From Anaerolineales bacterium UBA6131 (GTDB lineage: Bacteria > Chloroflexota > Anaerolineae > UBA2200), in the NCBI GenBank assembly GCA_002435875.1, contig DIVN01000184.1, positions 10,009 to 25,074 of the forward strand: a stretch of DNA of 15,066 nt. The letters are read 5' to 3'. How positions within the stretch are numbered: position 1 is the first letter of the stretch; every line of letters starts with the position of its first letter. The notes below the pieces were generated by a model. That model was not told the origin of the DNA. It did no database searches and saw only the letters and a list, made by a program, of their open reading frames with translations. Below, in pieces: positions 7,414-13,653 of the stretch. Made by a program: the position numbers and the translations under genes.

Positions 7414-7442
7414 TTGACCAGAGCCAGGCAGGATGCTATCAT
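7414..7442 (+). promoter_or_regulatory. Sigma70-type promoter of the ABC-exporter operon
   Basis: TTGACC at 7414-7419, a 17-bp spacer and TATCAT at 7437-7442. Both boxes are close to consensus with optimal spacing. Transcription would start near 7449, leaving a leader of about 100 nt before the adaptor gene. Confidence 0.75.
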
Positions 7443-7551
7443 GTCCACGGCCCGACCCATCTGAAAGGGAACGTTTCGTACATAAGAGACGTTTCTAGCT
7501 CAGCACCAGCGAGGATCGATGTCACACCACCATTGAGAGGCAGGCCCGCCG

Positions 7552-9102
7552 ATGAGGCAAGTAGTACACTTACTGTCAATGGTTGGCTTAATCGCCGCGG
7601 CGCTTTGTCCTGCCGGCTGCAAGCAGACGCCGTCTGCGACAGAGGCCTTCTTCTCTGAAGCCACGGTAGAGAGGGACACCATCGCGGATGTCGTATTGAT
7701 GGCAGGACAGGTAGCCGCAACCAGATCGCAGCATCTTACCATGGGCACTGTTGGCGGTAGAGTGCTAGAGATTCTGGCTCACACCGGTCAAGGGGTCGAC
7801 GAGGGGCAAGTACTGCTCCGCCTTGAGACAGCGGATCTTGAGCGCAAGCTGCGGGAAGCAGAGGCGGACCTCACTGTTGCCGCCGCTATCGTGGCGGTGG
7901 CAGAGCGTCAGGCAGGCACAGCAGATCTGGCCTTGGCTAAGGCTCAGTTGTCAAGTGCCAATTACGAGACGCTTCGTGCGGGATTCAATCTTGCAGTTGC
8001 CGAGGCCGGTGCTTTGCAGTCACTACGCGCTGGCGTGACTGATGCCAGGCACGCCCTTACCATAGCCGAGGATCAGCTCAAGCTGACCGAGCTCACCAGC
8101 CAGCAGTCGTTGATTCGATCCCTCGAATATGATCAAGCCTTCCACGAGCGCACCCTACGCGATCTGCCGTTAGGTAGTAGCGATCGTCCTCTGGTCGAAA
8201 GGCTACTGACCGAGGTGCACCGCAGAATGGAAGACGCACGTGGCCAGCGTGCGGCTGCCCTGCAAGCAGCACGCGATGAGGTGGATGCCTCCCGGCGAAA
8301 GCTGCGTCAGGCGGAGATCGAGCTGGCGCGGGCCGAATCCGGCGAGCATGATCCGGCCATCTCTCTTCGTCTGGCCCTCAGGCAAGCGGAGGCCGCCCAG
8401 GAAGCAGCTCAGCGCAAGGTTTCTGACCTTGAGTCGGGCTTGGCAAGTGAGGAGCTCCAGGCCGCCCAGGCAGCCCATGCTGCGGCTCGCCTGACGGTCG
8501 ACACTGCTCAGATGGCCATCTCCGCTGCAGAGCTCAAGGCCCCCTTCAAAGGTACACTGCTGGCCGTGTACACAGGCCCTGGCGCAACAGTACAGCCAAC
8601 GGATCGGTTGTTTTTCTTGGCCGACCTAGCCGAACTACACATCCAGGCCGAGGTTAGCGAAATCGATATCCCCAAGATAGCTGTTGGGCAGGCGACACGG
8701 ATTAGTTTCGATGCCTTGCCCGGCAAGCTCTACAGCGGTAGGGTACTCATGCTGCCGCTACAGGGTCGGGGGCAGGGTGGGCTGAGTTTCTACCAGGTTG
8801 AGGTCTCGTTGGAGGCTGAGCAAGCTGACGTGCGGCTGGGGATGTTGTCCAACGTGCGCGTGGTTGTCGGCGAACGTTACGGCGTCTTGACCGTGCCAGC
8901 TGCTGCTTTGACGTACCGTTCGGCAGAGGACATCCGCGTCAGGGTCAAGAGCGCCGGGGGAGAGATCACCGAACACCCTGTAGAGATCGGCCTGAATGAC
9001 GGCATCCTGGCCGAGGTCCTCTCGGGCCTCGAAGAGGGCCAAACCGTGTTGCTGCCACTTGTCGCGCAGGCGCAGCCAATCGGGCCGCGGCCGTACTACT
9101 AG
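7552..9102 (+). CDS. Periplasmic/exofacial adaptor (HlyD/MacA-like) of an ABC exporter, putative lipoprotein
   Basis: A 516-residue membrane-fusion protein that would link the MacB-type transporter to the cell exterior. The N-terminus has a hydrophobic signal ending in PAGC with Cys23, a plausible though not ideal lipobox (Pro where Leu is usual). A lipoyl/barrel-sandwich half occurs near 65-92 and returns near 328-350 (ELKAPFKGTL). Between them is a very long Ala/Glu/Arg-rich coiled coil (about 95-325). A beta-barrel segment follows (about 360-440, SEIDIPKIAVGQ), then the membrane-proximal domain (VPAAALTY, 448-455). It is much longer than classical MacA (about 370), mainly through the coiled coil. 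It is first in the operon, 26 bp before a second adaptor. The RBS (GAGAGG) is spaced widely. No TolC-like gene is present. Confidence 0.88.
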   Translation: MRQVVHLLSMVGLIAAALCPAGCKQTPSATEAFFSEATVERDTIADVVLMAGQVAATRSQHLTMGTVGGRVLEILAHTGQGVDEGQVLLRLETADLERKLREAEADLTVAAAIVAVAERQAGTADLALAKAQLSSANYETLRAGFNLAVAEAGALQSLRAGVTDARHALTIAEDQLKLTELTSQQSLIRSLEYDQAFHERTLRDLPLGSSDRPLVERLLTEVHRRMEDARGQRAAALQAARDEVDASRRKLRQAEIELARAESGEHDPAISLRLALRQAEAAQEAAQRKVSDLESGLASEELQAAQAAHAAARLTVDTAQMAISAAELKAPFKGTLLAVYTGPGATVQPTDRLFFLADLAELHIQAEVSEIDIPKIAVGQATRISFDALPGKLYSGRVLMLPLQGRGQGGLSFYQVEVSLEAEQADVRLGMLSNVRVVVGERYGVLTVPAAALTYRSAEDIRVRVKSAGGEITEHPVEIGLNDGILAEVLSGLEEGQTVLLPLVAQAQPIGPRPYY

Positions 9103-9115
9103 GGCTCGAGGCAGT

Positions 9116-9120
9116 GGAGG
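9116..9120 (+). promoter_or_regulatory. Ribosome binding site deciding the second adaptor start
   Basis: GGAGG with 8 nt to ATG 9129. An in-frame GTG at 9114 overlaps this site and is therefore unlikely to be the start. Confidence 0.7.
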
Positions 9121-9128
9121 GCTCGGAG

Positions 9129-10739
9129 ATGGATAGCGACACGAGCGCAAACAATAGACTCTCTCCACGCCGACTGGCATGGCTTGTCGGACTTGCCGTC
9201 CTTGCCGGCTTGAGCGTGCTTGGCGCAGCCTTCTACAGGCAAGTCAGCACCCTGCTGGAACCCTACCGGGCCTCCGGCCCCGCAGCTGAGCAAGAGAACA
9301 CGCAGGACTTCCGCATCCAGCGCGGCCCGCTCACCAAAACCCTGCAACTGATGGGCACTGTGCGGCCAGAGCAGGCACGCAAGCTATCCTTTCAGCGAGC
9401 CTATGGAGTGATCAGTGACGTGCCAGTCACGCCGGGTCAAGAGGTCTCGCAGGCAACCGTGCTCGTCGAGCTGGATGCCACTGCTCTGCAGAATGAGACA
9501 GCGAAACAGCGCACTGCCCTGCTGGAGGCCCGGCGCAAGTATGACGCCCTGGTGCAGGAGCGAGGGGTGACCAAGCGGGTACAGCTTCTCGAACAGCTCC
9601 GCCAAGCAATCGCGGACCACGATGCAGCCAAGCAGGCACTAGAGGTATTTGAAGACGGCCGAGACACGGTTCTGGCCAAAAGCAATCTGGCCAGGATGGA
9701 GCTGCAGAAGGCCAAGCTGTACTTAGCAGGTCTGGAGGATGGCGAGGAGCGACGTGCACAGATCGATGCGCTGCAGGTCAGTTACAATGAGGCCGAGGTC
9801 AGACATGGCCCATATGTGCTGATCGAGCACCCGAGCGAGCAAGATCGAGATAAGGAGTGGCTTCTTCGTAACGAGATGCTGGACAGGTATGAGGCGCTCC
9901 AGCAAGCCAGGCTACAGTTTGAAATGGACCTGTATACGGCGCAGCACGGCGTAGCGGTGGCTGCGCGGAAACTGGCCGACCTGGACCGCCAGGTTGCGCT
10001 TGGCGCTGACCAGCTTGAGCATACGCGGCTTCAGGCTGGCGTCGAGATGGCTGATGCTCAAGTTCTTTCGATCCGAACGCAGCTCGACGCTCTGGACAGC
10101 GAAGGGCTGGACATCGAGTTGGCCAAGGCCCAGGCGGAGGTGCTAAAGCTGGAGGGCAAAGTCAGCGATGCGGAAGCAGCTGTAGCTGAGTCAACGCTGC
10201 TGGCTCCATTCGACGGGGTGGTGGATCAGCTTCAGGTACAACCTGGGATGGTCGTTCAGCCTGGTACTGAGTTGTTGACCCTCATCAGCATGTCCGACCT
10301 TCATCTGGTGGTCCAGGCGAATGAGGTGGACGCAGTTCAGCTCAGTGCCGGGCAAAGGGTGCAGGTCACACTGGACGCCTTCCCCGGAGAGGAACTGTCG
10401 GGCACGCTGGGGGATATCCCAGCTTTCGGCACCTACCAGAACGGCCTGACAACCTTTGAGATCCAAGTCAAGCTGGAACAAACAGAGGTGCCGTTGTGGA
10501 TCGGCATGTCCGCCAATGTCGGCGTACCGATGTTTCGCGAGGAAGACGTCGTTCTAGTGCCCGCTGCTGCTGTGCAATGGGGTGATCAAGGCCCGTTTGT
10601 GGTTGTCGTGCAGGAGACGCGCACGGCGCGACGACTTGTTCAACTTGGGATCAGCGATGGCGTTCACTACGAGGTGATCCAAGGTCTCACGCAGGGTGAA
10701 ATTGTGCGGGTTCTGATGCAGAATCCCGTCATGTACTGA
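9129..10739 (+). CDS. Second HlyD/MacA-like adaptor with N-terminal membrane anchor
   Basis: A 536-residue adaptor of the same general family as its upstream neighbour but anchored differently. Positively charged residues SPRR precede a transmembrane helix at about 16-35, with no lipobox. The first lipoyl half is near 88-118 (PGQEVSQATVLVELD), a long coiled coil runs over about 120-352, the second lipoyl half is near 356-385 (LAPFDGVVDQL, PGMVVQPGTELL), the beta-barrel near 390-468, and the membrane-proximal domain near 473-530 (LVPAAAVQW). Two adaptors with different anchors in one operon suggest a mixed adaptor ring or two alternative assemblies; this is inference. It lies 26 bp after the first adaptor and 23 bp before the permease, so it is probably co-transcribed. 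Confidence 0.88.
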   Translation: MDSDTSANNRLSPRRLAWLVGLAVLAGLSVLGAAFYRQVSTLLEPYRASGPAAEQENTQDFRIQRGPLTKTLQLMGTVRPEQARKLSFQRAYGVISDVPVTPGQEVSQATVLVELDATALQNETAKQRTALLEARRKYDALVQERGVTKRVQLLEQLRQAIADHDAAKQALEVFEDGRDTVLAKSNLARMELQKAKLYLAGLEDGEERRAQIDALQVSYNEAEVRHGPYVLIEHPSEQDRDKEWLLRNEMLDRYEALQQARLQFEMDLYTAQHGVAVAARKLADLDRQVALGADQLEHTRLQAGVEMADAQVLSIRTQLDALDSEGLDIELAKAQAEVLKLEGKVSDAEAAVAESTLLAPFDGVVDQLQVQPGMVVQPGTELLTLISMSDLHLVVQANEVDAVQLSAGQRVQVTLDAFPGEELSGTLGDIPAFGTYQNGLTTFEIQVKLEQTEVPLWIGMSANVGVPMFREEDVVLVPAAAVQWGDQGPFVVVVQETRTARRLVQLGISDGVHYEVIQGLTQGEIVRVLMQNPVMY

Positions 10740-10762
10740 GCAGATAGGAAACTCGGATTGCT

Positions 10763-12085
10763 ATGAGGTCACTGGTCAACATCTGGTTTGCTCTCCTGGG
10801 CATGCGCACGAACAAGCTCCGCTCAAGCCTAACTATCCTTGGGGTGATCATTGGCGTTGGCGCGGTAATCATGATCGTGTCCCTGGGGAACGGCTTGCGG
10901 CGTGCGACCGAGCTGGAAATGGAGGCCTGGGCCAGCGGTACTGTTGAGGTTCGGGCGCAGATGTGGGGTCCAGTCTTTGTCGAGATGGAGGCTATCGCCC
11001 GAGACATGAACGTTGTTTCAGGCTCGGTCGACGAGCTCCGCCTGAAAGGAATGCCACCAACCGAGTACCAGCCTCGAGGCCTGCAGGCAAACGATGTGGA
11101 GGCCCTGAGGAAGCTGGCCACCAGTATGGTGGAAGTCGTCCCACAGATCGAGACCTATGCGCAAGTCGTGTACCAGGGTCAGTACCTTCCAGCGGGGAAC
11201 GTGACCGGGGTGACGCCTGAGTACCTTCAAGTCTACCGCAGCGAGATGAAGTACGGACGGTTCATCTCCGCCGAGGACGACTCAACTGCTGCTGCCGTTG
11301 TAGTGCTCGACGAGACGCTGGTCGACTATGCCATGGGTCAAGGGGTCAACCCTGTTGGGCAAATCCTGCATCTGACTGTAGAGGAAGTACCGCAGAACTA
11401 TATGATCGTGGGCGTTGTGGCCAAACGCAAGGGGATTCAAGGGATTGCGCCGCGTCCGGTCTTGGTTCCCTTGCGCTCTGCGCAGCTGCGCCTGAACACT
11501 GGTGCCAAGAACCAGGTGCACCTGCTCGCTGCCCGGGTAGATTCACGCGTGCCCAGGGAGCGGCAGTACGCGGTTGCCGAGATCAATACTATCCTGCGTG
11601 CCCGCAGAGGAATTGCCCCAGGTGCGCAGGCTGATTTCTGGGTGCAGGACACGCTGGAGTTCAGCGAAGAGCGCCTGCGCATCATCCGCACCATGACGCT
11701 CGTCTTGTCGCTCATCGCCGGTATATCGCTTGTGGTCGGCAGCATTGGACTCATGAACATCATGCTGGTTGGTGTGGCCGAGCGTACCTGGGAGATCGGA
11801 CTGCGCCGTGCCCTTGGCGCTCAGAGGGGCGATATTCTCGTTCAGTTTCTGGCTGAGGGGGTGACGCTCGCTCTGGCTGGAGGAGTGGGAGGACTCGCGC
11901 TGGGGGTTGGCGGCTCGTACGCAGGCAGCAGGTTGGTCACACAACTGCGCGACCTGGCGACGCTTTCACCCGACGTCTTTGTCATTGCCCTGGGCGTCTC
12001 GCTGATCGTTGGAGTCGTTGCGAGCATCTACCCGGCCTGGCAGGCAGCGGCACTCCCACCGACAGTGGCTCTTCGCAGTGGATAG
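10763..12085 (+). CDS. MacB-type ABC transporter permease (FtsX fold)
   Basis: A 440-residue permease in the inner membrane. Helix 1 is at about 22-44 (SLTILGVIIGVGAVI, typical MacB_PCD start), followed by a large extracytoplasmic domain (about 45-305) and three C-terminal helices near 310-335, 358-386 and 404-424. Diagnostic FtsX motifs are GSIGLMNIML followed by ERTWEIGLRRALGA (326-353) and YPAWQAAALPP near 423-433. In this family the permease acts by mechanotransmission to move substrates or lipoproteins already outside the membrane. The ATPase is encoded separately by the next gene, 7 bp away, as in MacB-like systems of many non-enteric bacteria. The RBS is weak (AGGAA about 12 nt upstream), so translation may be coupled to the adaptor. 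The substrate is not predictable. Confidence 0.92.
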   Translation: MRSLVNIWFALLGMRTNKLRSSLTILGVIIGVGAVIMIVSLGNGLRRATELEMEAWASGTVEVRAQMWGPVFVEMEAIARDMNVVSGSVDELRLKGMPPTEYQPRGLQANDVEALRKLATSMVEVVPQIETYAQVVYQGQYLPAGNVTGVTPEYLQVYRSEMKYGRFISAEDDSTAAAVVVLDETLVDYAMGQGVNPVGQILHLTVEEVPQNYMIVGVVAKRKGIQGIAPRPVLVPLRSAQLRLNTGAKNQVHLLAARVDSRVPRERQYAVAEINTILRARRGIAPGAQADFWVQDTLEFSEERLRIIRTMTLVLSLIAGISLVVGSIGLMNIMLVGVAERTWEIGLRRALGAQRGDILVQFLAEGVTLALAGGVGGLALGVGGSYAGSRLVTQLRDLATLSPDVFVIALGVSLIVGVVASIYPAWQAAALPPTVALRSG

Positions 12086-12092
12086 TTAAACC

Positions 12093-12854
12093 GTGGAAGC
12101 AGGAGATCAAGAGCGCTTGGAAACACGCGAGGCTCCATCCATTGTCCGCATGGATGGCGTTGGCAAGGTGTACCCCATGGGACGGATCAGGGTCCATGCC
12201 TTGAGGGACGTTACCTTGAGCATTCGCCAGGGCGACTTTGTGGCCGTGGTGGGGCCCTCCGGCTCTGGCAAGAGCACCCTGCTCAACCTGATCGGCTGTC
12301 TGGACCTTCCCAGCGAGGGCACCTACCAGCTGCTTGGCCGCAATGTACAGTCGCTCAAAGACAATGAGCTCTCTCGTCTGCGGGGCGAAGGGATCGGCTT
12401 TGTCTTTCAGGACTATTCGTTGCTGCGCCGTTTCGACGCACTGCGCAACGTTGAGCTGCCACACTACTATGTCCACGGACGGGCAAACCACGGGCGCGCC
12501 TTGCAGCTTCTCAGTGAGGTGGGCCTCGCCGGCCGCGCGGCGCACAAGCCAACGGAGCTGTCGGGAGGAGAGCAGCAACGGGTCGCTGTGGCCCGTGCGC
12601 TGATGAACAGCCCATTTCTTCTGCTGGCCGACGAGCCCACCGGCAACCTGGATTCCAAGTCGGGCCGAGAGCTCATCGATTTGCTGCAGAGGCTGAATGC
12701 CGAGCTGCAGCTAACCATGGTCATGGTGACACACGACCCTTCCGTGAGCTCGCGCGCACATCGCGTGATCCATTTGCAGGATGGGCAGATAGTTGACGAC
12801 CGGCTGCAGGAATCAGCAGGTCTGCCACCAGACGCAGCGTTGGGAGCAGGCTAG
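12093..12854 (+). CDS. ABC transporter ATPase, MacB/LolD type
   Basis: A 253-residue nucleotide-binding subunit. Walker A GPSGSGKST is at 54-62, the Q-loop Gln106 at 106 (FQDYSLL), signature LSGGEQQ at 156-162, Walker B LLLADEP at 176-182, D-loop GNLDS at 184-188 and switch His214. It energises the adjacent permease. The start is uncertain. A GTG at 12093, 7 bp after the permease stop, gives a short extra N-terminus. TTG 12117 has AGGAG about 11 nt upstream. ATG 12150 would cut into the first family strand (PSIVRMDGVGKVY) and is unlikely. The next gene starts 33 bp after its stop. Confidence 0.92.
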   Translation: MEAGDQERLETREAPSIVRMDGVGKVYPMGRIRVHALRDVTLSIRQGDFVAVVGPSGSGKSTLLNLIGCLDLPSEGTYQLLGRNVQSLKDNELSRLRGEGIGFVFQDYSLLRRFDALRNVELPHYYVHGRANHGRALQLLSEVGLAGRAAHKPTELSGGEQQRVAVARALMNSPFLLLADEPTGNLDSKSGRELIDLLQRLNAELQLTMVMVTHDPSVSSRAHRVIHLQDGQIVDDRLQESAGLPPDAALGAG

Positions 12855-12887
12855 AGTACCACGAGTCAGGTCCAGAGGAGCGATCAG

Positions 12888-13299
12888 ATGACCCGTATCT
12901 ACAGCAACAAAATGCACTGCTTGTCCCTGATTGTGCTGCTATGCCTGATCGCTGCATGCAGTTCAGGCTCAGGAGCCTCAGTCATGCTGGCCGAAGCCGA
13001 TAGCGGCCGAACGGTCGAGCTGAAACGCGGCGATACTCTCATTATTGCCTTGCCGACCTCACCGGCAACAGGGTTTTCATGGCAAGTCATAACGCTCGCT
13101 GAGGACGTCTTGAAGCAGCAAGGAGACCCGCAATACAAGCAGGACAATGCGGCCATGATGGGCGGGGGGGGGATCAGTTACCTTCACTTTTCGAGCCACC
13201 AACTTGGGCGAGACGGAGCTTGCTCTCGCTTACCGCCAGCCATGGGCAGTCGAGTCAGTACCTGCACGCACCTTCGCGCTCCACGTTGTTGTTGAGTAG
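12888..13299 (+). CDS. Chagasin-like (I42) protease inhibitor lipoprotein, frameshifted in a poly-G run
   Basis: The N-terminus has a signal peptide ending in LIAAC, a textbook lipobox with Cys24, followed by a Ser/Gly linker. The mature part shows the inhibitor loops of the chagasin/I42 family: PTSPATGFSW (56-65, BC-loop type) and a GGGG segment at 92-95. The uninterrupted frame ends at 13295 with an unrelated Arg/Cys-rich tail. If one G is removed from the nine-G run at 13164-13172, the frame continues to a TAG at 13297-13299 and yields SVTFTFRATN and later YRQPW, the third I42 loop, giving a 136-residue complete protein. So either the sequence has a homopolymer error or the gene is broken or phase-variable. 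ATG 12888 has AGGAG 7 nt upstream. It would inhibit papain-like cysteine proteases outside the membrane. It lies 33 bp after the ATPase gene and is probably the last gene of the operon. Confidence 0.82.
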
Positions 13300-13331
13300 T
13301 TGGGAGGGCCTCCATCCTCGCCGCCTCAGAT

Positions 13332-13360
13332 TTGACCAAGTGGGGCAAAATGTGTAGACT
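13332..13360 (+). promoter_or_regulatory. Sigma70-type promoter upstream of the permease leader
   Basis: TTGACC at 13332-13337, 17-bp spacer, TAGACT at 13355-13360. The -35 matches consensus at 5 of 6 and the -10 at 4 of 6. The expected start is near 13367, about 290 nt before the permease. Confidence 0.6.
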
Positions 13361-13366
13361 GAGCCG

Positions 13367-13499
13367 ATGTGCATTAGCCATTTCGTTCAACTGAGGGGGG
13401 AACGCTCAGTCCCCGCGAAGGGCTGTGCGCTTAAGTGGCGCATAGCTGCCAGGCATTGCCATTCTCGCCGACCGCCGACTCACAGGGGTCGGTTTTTTT
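13367..13499 (+). ncRNA. Candidate attenuator or riboswitch leader for the nucleobase permease
   Basis: Stem A pairs ACTGAG (13390-13395) with CTCAGT (13405-13410). Its G-rich loop (13396-13400) could pair with CCCC at 13411-13414 as a pseudoknot. Stem B pairs 13421-13430 with 13438-13447 over ten pairs (two of them G-U) around a 7-nt loop. A terminator follows at 13468-13499. Two CCGAC arms (13468-13472 and 13475-13479) can compete for the same 3' arm, a possible switching element. I do not recognise the consensus of the purine or other common riboswitches. The alternative is a simple terminator of the exporter operon. Confidence 0.4.
13468..13499 (+). terminator. Intrinsic terminator
   Basis: CCGACC (13468-13473) or, more compactly, CCGACT (13475-13480) pairs with GGTCGG (13487-13492), followed directly by seven Ts (13493-13499). 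It could end the exporter operon, attenuate the permease transcript, or both. Confidence 0.75.
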
Positions 13500-13653
13500 G
13501 TGCCTTGCGAACACCTGGCCCGGCCTTCGCCACGCTCGACGCTCCTCGATGCACATCGCTCCCGAAGACGACTGAAAGGAGGGATCCCTGCCACGCAACA
13601 GACGATGTGACCAAAGCCTCTCGACAACGCTCACAAGAAAGGAATCTGACGAA

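Larger units (their letters stand above)
7222..7551. other. Divergent intergenic region with two promoters and inverted repeats
   Basis: 330 bp between the divergent cytochrome and exporter genes. It holds a strong plus-strand promoter (7414-7442), a weaker minus-strand candidate (7276-7303), an inverted repeat AGCCGC/GCGGCT at 7352-7357 and 7373-7378, a second one CATGGG/CCCATG at 7385-7390 and 7403-7408 immediately upstream of the -35, and a direct repeat ACGTTTC at 7471-7477 and 7489-7495 in the exporter leader. No gene longer than a few codons is supported. Confidence 0.6.
13300..13653. other. Intergenic region with promoter, structured leader and terminator before the permease
   Basis: 354 bp. 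It holds a sigma70-type promoter (13332-13360), a leader with two strong stems and an intrinsic terminator (13468-13499), then about 150 bp leading to the permease, with a strong AAAGGAGGG at 13575-13583 and the likely permease ribosome site GAAAGGA at 13637-13643. No protein-coding gene is convincing here. Confidence 0.6.

Noticed and set aside
13300..13320. Short GGAG/CTCC hairpin after the I42 gene as the operon terminator.
   Set aside because: Only four pairs and no T-run; the element at 13468-13499 is far better.
13361..13467. Known purine, TPP, glutamine or ykkC-type riboswitch.
   Set aside because: The conserved core sequences I know for these classes are not present; only the general attenuator layout is.
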